Below, in pieces: positions 11,920-23,743 of a stretch of DNA of 64,000 bases (position 1 is the first letter of the stretch; each line of letters starts with the position of its first letter). A program made the translations under genes and the position numbers. The notes below the pieces were generated by a model that was given only the letters and a program-made list of their open reading frames with translations, was not told where the DNA came from and did not search any database. This DNA is from Berberis thunbergii (Eukaryota; Streptophyta; Magnoliopsida; Ranunculales; Berberidaceae): assembly GCA_003290165.1 (NCBI GenBank), contig QNQO01005837.1:17217-81216 (forward strand), in the 5' to 3' direction.

Positions 11920-12327
11920 GATGATTTGGCTGAACTGAGAAGAAAATGGAATAGATTGTGCCACAGCTTGCACCATTCAAGGTCTAACCAAATGCGATGG
12001 AGTCCTCAGTTTTTCAACAACCAGAGCTTAAGCAGCAAGAGCTACAACTCATGGTGGCCTATTGGATCACAATGCAATCAGAACAACAGATATCCAGACT
12101 CAAGTTCAATCTCTTTTGCAGACCCCACACTGAAAACAAACCATACCTCTGACTCAGCAATTCAACTTGGAAGCCAACAGCCTCGTTTGGTAGAATTTGG
12201 ACTGGGTAATGGAACTCAAAAGAACAATGTACAAGAGTTGAGCTTGGGTTGCCTTAAAAACACAGAAAATACGGATGAAAAGATCACCCTTGCACTTGGT
12301 ACTTCTGTTAAGTATTCTGCATTGTGA
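11920..12327 (+). pseudogene. Captured exon of an SMXL (SMAX1-like, ClpB-related) gene
   Basis: An acceptor (ACTTTTCAG|G) ends at 11919. The frame opens DDLAELRRKWNRLCHSLH, continues with FFNNQSLSSKSYNSWWPIGS and ends with EKITLALGT before stop. The pattern LRRKWNRLCHSLH, SYxxWWP and a closing KITLALGTS is characteristic of the middle region of plant SMXL proteins, the nuclear ClpATPase-like repressors in strigolactone/karrikin signalling and phloem development. The Clp-N repeats, P-loop and EAR motif are absent, so only a mid-protein exon was taken. The frame is open for 133 codons. The 18-base word AAGATCACCCTTGCACTT at its end recurs at 12693-12710. Confidence 0.75.
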
Positions 12328-14150
12328 ATCCAGTCTGTTATAAATGGTTGCAGCTGCTTTGTTAGGTATTCTGTTGGACAGATTTTCTATGTTATTTGCA
12401 TTGTGCAAATGGTTGTAAGAAGCGGTCCCAGTTTTGATTGTAAACATTTTGTACATTTGAGCAATCTCTGTTATCTGCTCTGTTATTTTCTCTGTTATTG
12501 ATTGTAAACATTTTGTACATTTGCAAAAACAAGTCAGTTCATATCAGTGGTTGTATTCTTTGCAAGTCTGTTATTTTCTTTGCATTTGCAGTCCCAGTTT
12601 TGGATTGAACTCTGTAAGAAACAAGTCTGTTATTTCTTTGTAAGATTGAGTTTGTAGATATTATGGTAATATAATTCACATCCGTATTTGATAAGATCAC
12701 CCTTGCACTTTGATATGCTTCAAACAATGCAGAAGGACGCTCTTTGATAGGCCCCCTATTCGGTTCACTTATACTAGGAGGAAACATGCCAATGCAGGAA
12801 GGACTGACTGACATTACTGATGGATGCAAAAATGCTGGTTGCTATTGATGAAGTAATGCAAGTGGATGCTGTTATGGAATAAATGCTGATAGGGGCAAGT
12901 GCTATGGGGACCAAGTGCTATTACAAGTGGATGTTAATAAGAAATGCTGATGGGGATCAAGTGCTATGACTAACTACAATAGAATGTTGTAACAGAATGT
13001 TGTAACAGAATAATATGTGCAGTAGGGACTATAAATAAGAGGAGAATAGAAGAGAGAATTCATTCATTGATTTGTAATCTCTTTGTACAGATAGCATTAG
13101 CTGTCTAGGAGTTTCTTGAGCTTCTCGAATAGCTCTACAAGGAGATTGGCACTCTCTAAGTTGCTATGTACACTGTTTGTGTCCTATTTCTATCTTTCTA
13201 ATACAATCTCTTCTTCTCAATTGCTTCAATCCTCTGTCTTCCATATCTGTTACTTCCAAATTGTTTGTTCCAATATCAATCCATTGTCTGGCATTGTGAA
13301 TCAACAACTGACAGTGTATGATCTCTGGAGCAAATTGCTGATCTCGACTTGTTGAAATTGCATCCAAACTCCTAATTCTGCAAACAAGAATCAAGATAGA
13401 GGTCAAATCATATCACTCTTCACCTTGCAGCAAAGGCTCTTGATGTCTTTGATGGTACAAATAACATTGACATAGCCTGCTTCATCACTAATTATTATAT
13501 AATTCACCAAAAAAATTTACAAAAAATGGAAGTTGGTTATACAGAAAGTATGTTTTCTATTCAACTAAGTATCATCAATTTGAGCATTTGACATGTGGAT
13601 TGAATGTTAGGTAATTTGAAATCAGGACAGGAAAAAAGAATGTATTTGATAAGAAGGCCAAGTGGCATCATGGTATTAGCCAAATAAAGAAAATAAATTA
13701 ATATTGTTTGTTAATGAAAAGAATCAAAGATGTTTGAATTCAGGTTCTTGCTAACTAACCACCTTTAAGAAGTGCAATTTGCTAATTGAACTTGATATTG
13801 TAAGAGATTCAGACAAAGAACTGAGGTTAAGGTATTTGTAGGAAGAAAAAGACTACTTGTCTTCGCCACCAACACATGATTTCTATGCCATTTTCTTCAT
13901 ATTAGTAGAATTCAAAGTAATAATACATGATATGATGTAATTATTAGCTTCTGTATGAAAGTCCTACAAATATGAAAATAATAAATAATGTTAAAAAGAT
14001 CAAAGAGTTAAGTGTTTGGCGACTGACAAAAGTCTCATATTGGAATCACATGGTGTATTAGCTGAGAATTAACTAAATAACAATAATAAATACTATAACA
14101 ATAACAAGCATAATGATGATGACAATAACAATAATAATAATTAATAATAA
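12328..14150. repeat. MULE-A core: degraded Copia-like LTR pieces and AT-rich filler
   Basis: 12860-13420 has LTR character: an AGTGCTATG repeat, a TATAAATA box at about 13030-13037 and then ATTCATTCATTGATTTGTAATC, with an AGGAGATTGGCA block. The same blocks recur in the LTR pieces at 28330-28710 and 28990-29390 inside MULE-B. 12330-12690 contains two copies of a GATTGTAAACATTTTGTACA word (12436 and 12499). 13420-14150 is AT-rich, with an (ATA)-type run at 14090-14150. No captured gene was recognised here, and no TSDs were found. Confidence 0.45.
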
Positions 14151-14217
14151 AGCCGATTCAAGAAAAGATTGTACTATTAGTTTTGTAGCCTATATACCAA
14201 CCAAAGTAAGGAAATAC

Positions 14218-14480
14218 CTTGACAAATGGAGAATCTACAAGAAGATGTTTGGCTACTGTTGGAGAAGACTGCAATAAACCATTATACATCTCTTTTGACG
14301 CCCAGCTTGCAATTGCATCATTCATCCGGTATTGTGTTGTCAACATTGTCGAGAGAACCCCTTCATGCAAAGTTGATGCTTTCTCCAAAAGTGATACCCC
14401 AAGTCCACCCTCCAAGGCTTTTCTGGAAAGGATCACAGGAGCTAGCTGGCACTGGTCACCTGCAAGTATACAACGTTTTC
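14218..14480 (-). pseudogene. Captured exon of a SMUBP2/IGHMBP2-type (UPF1-like) helicase
   Basis: On the minus strand the frame reads GKRCILAGDQCQLAPV, then ILSRKALEGGLGVSLLEK, LTTQYRMNDAIASWASKEMY and HLLVDSPFVK, followed by a donor (GTCAAG|GTATTT, exon end at 14218). GDxxQLxPV is helicase motif III and QYRMN is motif IV/V of superfamily-1B helicases. The wording is that of the plant SMUBP2-like DNA/RNA helicase. The Walker A/B upstream part and the C-terminal zinc finger are missing. It lies downstream of the NHX exon when read inward from the right TIR, so a TIR-NHX-helicase chimeric transcript is possible. Confidence 0.85.
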
Positions 14481-14583
14481 CTTGGAGTATTTAGAATTTG
14501 GAGTATTTAGAAGCTTTCGATAGGGGTACTAAACTTTGACTTGATGTAGTAATGTCCTAGAAGAAGAAGCAGTGAATACCCAC

Positions 14584-14722
14584 CTGGTGTTTGAATGTTA
14601 TCGTCATTCTCTCAGCATTTTTGTTCATGTAATTAGATAGAGCGAGAGGAAACACAAATGCAGCACGTCCAAGTAATGTTAGGATGATAATGGAAGTGCA
14701 AATACCAACCGATGTCCAGACA
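14584..14722 (-). pseudogene. Captured exon of an NHX-type vacuolar Na+/H+ antiporter
   Basis: On the minus strand a TTGCAG acceptor precedes the exon start at 14722, and CAG|GTGGGT ends it at 14584. The 139-bp exon encodes LLGRAAFVFPLALSNYMN and MTITFKHQ. The block LGRAAFVFPL...ITFKHQ is a hallmark of plant NHX1/2-type Na+(K+)/H+ exchangers of the tonoplast, just before the conserved WWAGLMRGAVS helix. Only this exon is present, with both splice sites. It is the first captured exon met by transcription inward from the right TIR. Confidence 0.82.
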
Positions 14723-14880
14723 CTGCAACATCATATAACGTTTAAGAAGTATAATGTTGTTAAGATGAAGAAACCAACCTCGAATAAGAAAACTAGTCAT
14801 ATATTTTTTACCTGGCTTTGCTCATCTTCCACTTTTCAATGTCAAGAGCATCCATTCCTACATACAGAAATATGAATCCT

Positions 14881-16161
14881 CTCCCTAAAACATGTCAAAA
14901 TGGCGACTTACAAAGTCACAGTAGAGTTAAAACTTCAAATTTCATCAAAGGGGTATTGAATAATCAAAGAAAATATGTTTCAGTATTTGACATATCATCA
15001 AACAGGCATCCATTAGAATAACAATATATAATTGACAAGAAAGACAAATTTGCAACAATGCAACAAAGGCACACAATGATATAAGATGAAAATTACTGGA
15101 AACAAAAAATTCCACAAGAAAATGAACTTACATCAGCTCTCCTCAAGTAAAAGTCCTATACTCAACAAAGAATAATGGATTGAAAACCAACTCAAACAAG
15201 ATGGATTTATACACCAAAGATATGATGTAGGCACATGGAAACTCACTCACACCATCCTTGCACTTTGCACTACAACCACCCTTACTACATTAATAATTAT
15301 TCTTTTTCCCATCTTATTACTAATACTGTATGATATATCCTCCACCTCAATTGAACATCATTTTTAGAGTAGCAAGTATGCAAACAAAAGTCCATGTATA
15401 TCAATGAATAGGCTGCAATCTTAAGTAACTCCACCCTCAAAATAGACCATTTTCAGAAACAGAATGCATTATTGTTTTCCTACTTTACATGAAAATGGTA
15501 AAAAACTGAGCAGTGACAACCTAATCTTAGAGGAAGTCTCAGAGGGTTACCCTAAAAACAAATGGAGTCAATCACAGTAAATAAATAATCCTCAAGATTC
15601 TCTCATGGGGTAATTAAAAACAGAAACGAGACAAATTTTTTTTTTTGAAAACCCCAATTCTCAACCCTAGATCTAGTAGAAACCCTAGATCTAGAAACCC
15701 ACTATAAGAACTCACCCAAAAATGAGGGAGAAACTTACCTTCGGTTGAGTTTTTCTGATGGGGAGATCAAGCTTTTCTTCGAATGGGGACGACGGTGGCG
15801 ATGGAGGTTCTTCTCTTCTCGTTCTTCGGAGAGGGTGGCGATGGACCGTCGGTCTTCTCTTCTCTGTCGAGTGTGGTTTGGGGAGAGGGAGAGCGTCGGC
15901 TTCTCTTCTCTTCTCTGTGGGGATTCTATGTGGAGATGGATTTGGGGAGAGTCTGTGGAGATGGATTTGGGGAGAGGGAGAGGGAGAAAATGGGGTGGAG
16001 AGCTCTCTGTGGATTGAAAATGGGGAGAAAGCTCTCCATTCCCTCCAACTTCTCCCCCAAATTTTCGATTTCCCTCTTTTCTTTTCTTTTTTTTTCACCA
16101 CGTCAGCTGCTCGCGTGCGACGCACTTCCCTCGCCCAAACCCTCGACATCTAGAATTACTC
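14881..16161 (-). repeat. MULE-A right TIR
   Basis: This is the near-exact reverse complement of 10210-11487. It carries the same leader block (15739-16150), splice donor (acttac at 15733-15738) and TAGATCTAGGGTTT boxes at 15663-15697. Small differences include length changes in the A/T run near 15635 and in the T run near 16080. Confidence 0.9.
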
Positions 16162-16170
16162 AAAAAATAA

Positions 16171-16585
16171 AGTTGTGCCCAAATTCAACCCCAGATATGC
16201 TTACCAGAGGCCTGTGAGTTGTGATTAGTGGCTCTGTGCTGATGTAAAGTGAACAGCACTAGTTATGCAGATTTTTTTTGGTTAGTTGTTTATTTACTAA
16301 TAGAAAATTAATTTTTTATGTGATTATGTTTTCATTACTCATGAAAATTCAAATTCGAGGAAGAGACTTCATAATCGAATTCGCAAAAAATAGTTTCAAT
16401 TTTCTTATCTATTTTCCATATAACCAAAGAAACTCTATAGAGATAAAATTAAGACCATAAAACATTTGAAAAAAAAAATCATTCCATAATATCTGATATT
16501 TACTTATCTATCATTGTAAAATATTAGTTTTTACTTTTTTGAGATATCATAGCCAATCCGTTGAAATAAAGTAACATTTACTTCA
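16171..16585. other. Short AT-rich spacer between the two MULEs
   Basis: There is no gene or repeat. It separates two related MULEs that end and begin only 433 bases apart. Confidence 0.5.
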
Positions 16586-16594
16586 CTAAGCAAA

Positions 16595-17108
16595 GAGTAA
16601 TTCTAGTCGAGGAAGTGGGCGAGGAAATGGGCGAGGGAGGGTGGCGAGCACGTGCAGAGGTGACGTGGTAAAAAAAAAAAAAGCGAGCGAGAAATCGAAA
16701 ATTTTCGGGGAGAAGAACGAGGGAATGGGGAGAGCTCTCCCCATTTTCATTCTCAAGCTAGCTCAGACCTCCCTCTCCCTCTCCCCATTTTCCATCTCGA
16801 CACCCTCTCACACAACGAAGCTATCCCTCTTCATCATCGACTCAAACGAAGCCAGAGAAGAAGAAGGACAAGAGAAGAAGCTCACCCTCGTCCCTTCCCT
16901 CTCGCAAAAGCTAAGGTAAGTCTTCCTTTATTTCTAGATCTAGGGTTTCTCATTTTAGATCTAGGGTTTCTCACCAATATAAACTGAAAAGCATTCATGA
17001 TGGTTTGCTTCTATGGGGTTGATGATAAGAGAATCAAGAGCTTGTTGTTCGAATGAAATTTCAATGATGGAAAAGAGAGGAAGAGATGGTATTTGGAGGG
17101 TTGAGGAA
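16595..17108 (+). repeat. MULE-B left TIR, outer part
   Basis: A leader-like GC-rich block is followed by donor AAG|GTAAGT at 16916, TAGATCTAGGGTTT boxes at 16935-16975 and a unique segment to the Tekay insertion at 17109. Compared with the right arm it has an extra short GAGGAAATGGGC duplication and lacks one copy of a ~45-bp CT-rich repeat. Confidence 0.85.
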
Positions 17109-19516
17109 TGTGAAACCTGCGGTTTTAAAAAAAAAAAAAAGATTTTTTTATAAGGCGGGGTGTACTCAGCAAAGGTGGTGGGGCACATAGCCACCCACCC
17201 CTTAAATGAAACGACCCCCCTCCCCCCTTTTCTTCTTCTCTCTCTTTCTTTTTTTTGGTTTTTGTTCGTTCCAGCAGCGAGTAAAGCTGCGACATCGTCG
17301 CCTCCAACCATTTTCTCGACGGTTTTTGGGTGATTTCTTCCCCAATCTCACCTCCTTCTCCTCGGTTCGTTCTTTCTTCTTTTCCTTCTTGCTTTCTTTG
17401 TTGGTTTTTTTTGAAAAAAAAAATCAGTTTTCATTTGGGTTGGGTTTGATCGGTTTCCATAGCTCCGATCAGCCGTGTTGGGGCCTTGGTGGCGTCATTG
17501 GGAGCCCTTAGAACCGACATGCAAGGTTGTTTTGGGGTTGGCCAAAACTTTTTCAAAAAAAAATCAGGGTGCATGTTTGTTTGGAGGTTCCTCGGCGTGA
17601 AACCGGGCTTTGGGTGTGTGGGTGAGCCTCATTTTCGTGACTCTGAGTGTCCTTAGACTCTTTTGTGGGTTGTTGTGCAGTTTGATAGCGATCAGACCGG
17701 AGTAGGGAGGGTTTCGGCGCGTTTTCGCCAAACTTTGGGTTTCGGCGGGGTGGTTGCCGAATTCCTATTGCCTGTAAGTTTTTCTTTCAGTCACGCGCCG
17801 CTTGTATTTATTATTTATTTCAGTTTTCGGCTAGTTTTCTCATTTTCGAGTCCGCCTTGCAGTTTTAGAATTTTCGTGGTCCCGCATTCGTGGTTTTGCG
17901 TCTTTGGAGCTTCGACCGGTAGGAATTGGGTTTTGAAAATTCATTCCCCCAGGTGAGTGGAACTATAATTTTTATTTTAAGAAATAAGTATTTGAAATCC
18001 TGAATTGAATTTTTACATTATACCGTCAATTGTGTGGAATTGAATCCAAATCTGAAATTCGGAGTTTTCAGATATTTCGAGGATTGTGTTAGTTATGTGT
18101 GAATGAATTATGCATTGGACTTTCGGAAAGCATGTTATACTTGAATGAAATCGAATAGTAATTTTGGTGTGATTAGGCTTTGGTGTAATGACATGAGACT
18201 TGTATGCTTTGTTTTCGAGGTTGCATAGCATATCATGTTTTACCGTGGATTTTCGAGTCTTGAGCATGTATGATAATCGACTTGAATAAATTATTGTGGT
18301 GATTTGGGTCATGTTGGGACCCTGGCATAGTCGTGGTTTTATAAAATTGCCGAATTGTTTATGATTGCACGTTTATACATTTGGTTATGTACAGACTTGT
18401 CATTTGTGCATGTGGATAGTAGTATAGTGTCTTTACCTTGCTATAATGCCTGTTGTGCCGAAGCTTAGGAGCTTGCTCGCATCGTGAGTTGGATGGTGCT
18501 TGAGATGACTCGCACCTGACATTGTGGATGTTATTGCATGTGGCAAGCTTGCTGAGGTGCGTTGAGCTCCCGCACGCACTTACCACTATAGAGTGCAGTG
18601 GGACGGGTCCCGGAGGACGTGCTTTGGAGATTACTCGTTTTCCCTCCCAGCGCGCTTGATTTGGATTATGTTAGGTTGGCCGTGTTAGGCCAGTCGTTCG
18701 GGTGTTTGAGTTTGTATCCTGGCAGATGGCACCCCATCAGGATACAAATAGGCCCGAAGTGGTACTGGTGCACGTTGTGGGATGTGTCTTGGTGAGACAC
18801 ATTCGTAGGGTATGCGGATACCTACGATATGAGACACTTATACAGTATTTTACAGGATTTTTGGTTTCAACCTGATTGTCTTATTTTTCATCCCTTGATA
18901 TTTACCATGTTTGAATCATGTGTAATGACCGGCATATATTGAAAACTTGTAGTTATTGTGGAATCTGAAATGTTTGTGTTGTTGCTTGAATTTAGAAACA
19001 TTATCCTTAGAGCCACGGTGTGATTTAGACTTTAGAACTTGTTGTTTATTTATTGTTGTTTGGCATGAATTTTTCTTGTACAGTATTTCATTAGTTGTAT
19101 TTAGTTCGCTCGCATCAGTTAGCTTTGTGCTTTGCTGACCCCGCAAGGGGTGTGCTTCTATTGGAGTGCAGGCAATGTTGGAGTTCCTGCTGATCGTGGC
19201 GCGTAGGCCCCGATTTTCGTTGTAGGAGCGTTTTGTGCTTTTTGGTTGTGTCCACCCTGTACGGGTATGTTTTGCTTCCTCTGTGTTTCAGATGTACTAT
19301 ATTGCTAAACTAGATGTTTGTATACTGGTTTTGTCGCTATGACTCTGGCGCGGCGAATCAATTATATATTTATTTTGTTCAAACTTTAGCGTAGTTTTAT
19401 TTCGGTTTGATTCTCGTATCAAGAATGTGTTATATTATGATGTTGTGGCCGGTTACGATTCGCCTGTGTACGTGTTAGTTCACGCATCGGCACGCTGTGA
19501 TTCCCGTGGCGTGACA
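17109..19516 (+). repeat. 5' LTR of the Tekay-type element
   Basis: It starts TGTGAAACCTGCGG and ends GGCGTGACA. A TATAAGGCG block near 17149-17157 precedes a CT-rich leader and is a likely promoter region. The 3' LTR end carries about nine more bases (GGGTCGGGG) that are missing here. Otherwise the two LTRs differ by scattered changes and homopolymer length. Confidence 0.93.
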
Positions 19517-19521
19517 GAGCT

Positions 19522-19533
19522 TGGTATCAGAGC
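19522..19533 (+). promoter_or_regulatory. Primer binding site, initiator tRNA-Met type
   Basis: TGGTATCAGAGC lies five bases after the LTR CA and is the standard primer site complementary to the 3' end of initiator tRNA-Met in plant Ty3 and Copia elements. Confidence 0.93.
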
Positions 19534-19667
19534 CATTGTTACCGGTTCACATAGAACGTCATCGTATACCACTTTCTTGAGTGGATTGGGTAGAGGAGTT
19601 AGGACTTTTGTTGTGTTGTTTGATGTATGGTATGTGTGTTTTATTTTTTCGTAGAGGTTGTTTGGTG

Positions 19668-20912
19668 ATGGCGCGTGGTCAGAGATCTCAGGGTGAGGGA
19701 TCAGGCATTGCTGGGGAGGATATCTCTCAGGCTTTTATGGAAATTATGACCCAGTTGGCATAGAATGTGAGGCAGGGCAGTCAGTCAGAGGATCCGTTTA
19801 CTCGGTGCAACAGGGATTTCGTCAGCTTGGGTGGTGAAAGGTTTGATGGTACTGGAGATTCTCTAGCTGCGGATCAGTGGATCCGTAAGGTAGAGCTCAT
19901 ATTTGAGATAATGGTGCTGACACCTATACAACGTACTGAGTTAGCAGCACACCAGCTTGACGGAGAGGCTATGTACTGGTGGGATACAGTGAGGCAGAGC
20001 CGTGATGTGTCAGAGATGCAGTGAGACACATTTTTCCAGGTGTTTGAACAACATTTTGTTCCTGATTCTGCAAGAGCTGAGATCGTGGACAGGTTTCTAC
20101 ATTTACAGCAGGGTTCTAGATCTGTTTCTGAATACTTGTCCGAATTTACACAGTTGAGCCGCTATGCCACTTATTTTATAGACACACCAGAGAAGAAGAA
20201 CAGAAAATTTTTGAGTGGTCTGAACCCGTTCCTAAGGAAACAGTTGATGGTGATGATTGGTCGTCCTTTTGATAGATTAGTGGATATCACTTTGAGTCAG
20301 GAGCGAGTAGACGCCGAGTGTAGACAGGAGACTTTGGTTCGACGAGCCAGAGGTTCAGAACGTAGTCAAAGGTTTGGCCGAGGAAGCCATACAATTGAGC
20401 AGGCACAGCAGCTAGAGCGTGCCGTTGTCCAGCAGAGAGACCCTGGTAGAGGGGGACCAGTTAGGATTGCCAGAGATCGCAGAGGCGACAAACGTTCCAG
20501 AGGAGATCATCGACAGCAGCAGCAACAACAGAGACAGCCTAAGTGGGGTGGTCAGACAGGAACTAGGAGTGGTTGCTTCACTTGTAGTCAGGAGGGACAT
20601 ATAGCCCGTGATTGTCCAAGAGGTCAGACAAATCGATGGGAGCATGTAGTTTGATATACTTGTGGACAATTGGGGCACTTTTCCAGACTTTGTCCTCAGA
20701 ATAATGATGGACCAGCAAAGCAGAGGGCGTCTCAGGGACAGTTAGCACCTGCGCCTGGAATTGATCAGAGAGTCCCTCTCCCAGCACCGCCTGTTCGCCT
20801 AACAGCTATTCCCGGTCAGGGAAATGTTGAGGGTATGTTATTTATTTACTTTTATTGTCGTTTTGTGTGTGCCAGATGTAGTAAGATTGTGTTATGTGCA
20901 TTATGCGTATGA
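19668..20912 (+). pseudogene. gag of the Tekay-type element, with stops
   Basis: The frame from ATG 19668 reads MARGQRSQGEGSG. The capsid region (FDGTGDSLAADQWIRKVE, ELAAHQLDGEAMYWW, FLHLQQGSRSVSEYL) is typical of Ty3 gag. The first zinc knuckle is CFTCSQEGHIARDCP near 20576. Stops in the same frame occur at 19761 (TAG), 20022 (TGA) and 20652 (TGA). The last replaces the first cysteine of the second knuckle (YTCGQLGHFSRLCP follows it). A Gln-rich stretch lies near 20510-20535. The product would form the virus-like particle and bind RNA. It cannot be made whole here. Confidence 0.92.
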
Positions 20913-21282
20913 AAAATTGCATGTTAGTGTGTTGTTATGTGATTCGGGATACTTGTGTTGTGTGCCAGGTTTTGTGCATTCGTCGTCTTCCCTGTTGAGG
21001 GCACTTTTCGATACAGGAGCATCTAGGTCTTTTATTTCTAGACACTTGGTTGTTAGAGACAACCTTGAGGTGGTGTCTTTGCCGGAGCCCTTGCGTGTTG
21101 TGTCTCCCTTGGGCAGTTCGGTTTGGTTGTGGGAGTTTTGTCCTAGTTTTGAGTTTTCCTTGTTGGGATACAACTTTGTGTTTGACTTTATTGTCTTGGG
21201 TTTTGAGGGTTATCATTTGATTCTAGGGATGGATTGGTTGTCCAGTCATCCGGTGGTCATTGATGCTTGCATAGGTCGGTGA
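20824..21282 (+). pseudogene. Aspartic protease region of the Tekay-type element
   Basis: The frame holds LFDTGASRSFIS, the D-T/S-G active-site motif of retropepsins (near 21006), and a distal LILGMDWLSSH, which is usual at the protease end in Ty3 plants. It is one frame off from gag upstream and from RT downstream, with a stop at 21280. Expression as one polyprotein, usual for this lineage, is broken. Confidence 0.9.
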
Positions 21283-22724
21283 TGTTAGCGCCACCTGATG
21301 CTTCGCCTCGTGTGTTGGCTTGTGAGCCCGATTCGGTTTCGTTGATGTCGAGTTTTCTTAGCTCTCTTGAGATTTCTTGTCCCGACACCAGTTCTGTAGA
21401 GGTTGTGTGTGAGTTCCCTGATGTCTTTCAGGAGATTCCTAGTATCCCTCCACGTCGTGAGGTAGAGTTTCGGATTGACCTGGTTCCTGGTACTGCACCT
21501 ATCTCTAAATCAGCGTACAGACTTGCACCTAAGCAATTGGAAGAGATGAAAGTACAGCTTGATGAGTTGCTTCGGAAGGGGTTTATTCGTCCGAGCAATT
21601 CACCCTGGGGAGCTCCAGCAATATTTGTGTCCAAGAAGGATGGATCATTGAGGATGTGCATAGATTATCGAGATCTAAATAAAGTGACCATCAAGAATAA
21701 ATATCCATTGCCTCGGGTTGATGATCTATTGGATCAGTTGAGGGGAGTCGTAGTGTTTTCACAGTTAGATTTGCAGTCTGGGTACCATCAGATGAGAGTT
21801 GAGGAACATTCCATTCCAATTACCGCTTTTCGAACCCGTTATGGCTTGTATGAGTTTCCAGTCATGCCATTTAGATTCACAAATGCACCAGCTTTTTTCA
21901 TGGATTTGATGAATAGATTGTTCAGTCCGTACTTGGACAAGTTTGTGGTAATCTTCATTGATGATATCTTAGTGTACTCGAGGAGTTTAGAGGAGCACAG
22001 AGAGCACCTTCGCATTGTTTTGCAGACACTTAGAGAAAATCAGTTGTATGCGAAGTTCAGTAAGTGTCACTTCTGGGAGCCTGAAGTTCGATTTCTTGGG
22101 CATGTCATTTCTAGTGGAGGTATTGCAGTGGACCCTGAGAAAGTCGAGGCAGTAAAGTCTTGGAGACTACCTAGTAGTGTGACAGAGATTCGTAGCTTTC
22201 TGGGTTTGGCTGGTTATTACCGACGGTTTATCGAGAAATTTTCCTTGATTGCAGCACCACTCACTCAGTTAACTAGGAAAAATGTTCCTTTTGTATGGTC
22301 AGAAAAGTGTGAAGAAGCTTTTGAAACTTTGAAGCTTCGGTTGACTTCAGCACCAGTGTTGACTATTCCGACACCTGGTAGCCGACTGGTAGTATTTACT
22401 GATGCTTGCGGTACAGGATTGGGTGGAGTGTTGATGCAAGGCAAGAAGGTCGTAGCCTATGCGTCTCGACAGTTGAAACCCCACGAACGAAAATATCCGA
22501 CACATGATTTAGAGTTAGCAGCCGTAGTCTTTGCTTTGAAGATCTGGAGTCATTATCTGTATGGTGAGAGGTTTGAGTTGTTCACAGATCACAAGAGTTT
22601 GAAGTACTTATTCACTCAGAGGGAGTTGAATATGAGGCAACAACGATGGGTTGATTTCCTTAGCAGCTATGACTTCGAGATACAGTATCAGCCTGGTAGG
22701 GCCAATGTGGTTGCATATGCTTGA
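21267..22724 (+). pseudogene. Reverse transcriptase and RNase H of the Tekay-type element
   Basis: The 485-codon open stretch contains [34 protein letters not shown], and the catalytic FIDDILVYS near 21954. The thumb/connection ([28 protein letters not shown]) follows. RNase H motifs are [23 protein letters not shown] and [11 protein letters not shown]. The protein looks well preserved. The frame ends at 22724, where a single-base loss in the usual ADALSR segment shifts the integrase into another frame. It would copy the element RNA into DNA. Confidence 0.95.
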
Positions 22725-23743
22725 GTAGGCGACGTGCAGTGATGACAACCATGATGATTCAGGAGTACCGAACACTTGAGACATTAGCTTCATTTGCAGT
22801 TCAGCCTACTTTCAGTACAGAGGGCAGCATGATAGCGGGTTTAGCAGTTTATCCGTCGTTGATCAGTAGAGTGGTGGAGAGACAAACATCTGATCCAGTG
22901 ATTACAAGGCAGATAGCAGATTTAGTAGTGGATACATTGGATAAGTGCCCTACCGATTGGTCAGTGGGTTCAGATGGAGGGTTGCGGTTTCGTGGGCGAC
23001 TTTGTGTTCCGTCTGATGAGGAGTTGCGAAGAGATATCTTACAGGAAGCTCATAGATCTCGTTTCACCATTCATCCCGGTGGAACAAAGATGTATCGAGA
23101 TTTGAGACGTTCTTTCTGGTGGCATGGCATGAAGAAAGACATTGGAGAGTTTGTGGTACGGTGTGTGACTTGTCAGCAGGTGAAAGTCGAGCATCAGAGA
23201 CCATCTGGGTTATTGCATCCATTGGATATCCCGACGTGGAAGTGGGAGTATATCACTATGGATTTCATCGATGGACTTCCACGGTCGAGGAAAGGTAATG
23301 AGTCGATATGGGTCATTGTTGATCGGTTGACGAAGTGTGCACATTTCATTCCTGTTAGTATGAATCGGACGACAGACAGTCTAGCAGTGTTGTTCATTCG
23401 GGAGATAGTTCGCCTTCATGGGTCGCCTGTTTCGATTGTATCCGACAGAGATCCGCTTTTCACAGCCCACTTCTGGCAGAGCTTTCAGCAAGCTATGGGT
23501 ACTAGATTGGACATGAGTACAGCTTATCATCCACAGACCGATGGCCAATCTGAGCGAGTGAATCAGGTAGTGGAAGACATGCTTAGAGCATGCATTTTAG
23601 ACTTTGGGGGCAGTTGGGAAGATCACCTACCGTTATGTGAGTTTGCGTACAACAACAGCTACCACGTAAGTATTGGCATGGCACCGTTTGAGGCACTCTA
23701 CGGAAGACCGTGTAGGTCCCCTGTTTGTTGGGCAGAGGTGTGA
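22721..23743 (+). pseudogene. Integrase of the Tekay-type element
   Basis: The HHCC zinc finger is visible (H..TIHPGGTKMYRDLR, CVTCQQVK). The catalytic core shows MDFIDGLPRSRKG, VSDRDPLFTAHFW and TDGQSERVNQ, the D,D-35-E residues. The segment ends at PCRSPVCWAEV with a stop caused by a short deletion before the next part. It would join the cDNA to host DNA. Confidence 0.93.

Larger units (their letters stand above)
10210..16161. mobile_element. MULE-A: Pack-MULE with long TIRs and 9-bp TSD
   Basis: The element starts GAGTAATTCTAGATGTCGAG at 10210 and ends with the reverse complement at 16161. Directly outside, AAAAAATAA stands as a direct repeat at 10201-10209 and 16162-16170, a 9-bp target duplication diagnostic of the Mutator superfamily. 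The TIRs run about 10210-11487 and 14881-16161 and are nearly identical by eye. The 3.4-kb core has no MURA-type transposase but carries fragments of several unrelated plant genes, with introns, which defines a Pack-MULE. Intron retention shows DNA-level rather than cDNA-level capture. Clean TSD and similar TIRs suggest fairly recent insertion. Confidence 0.93.
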
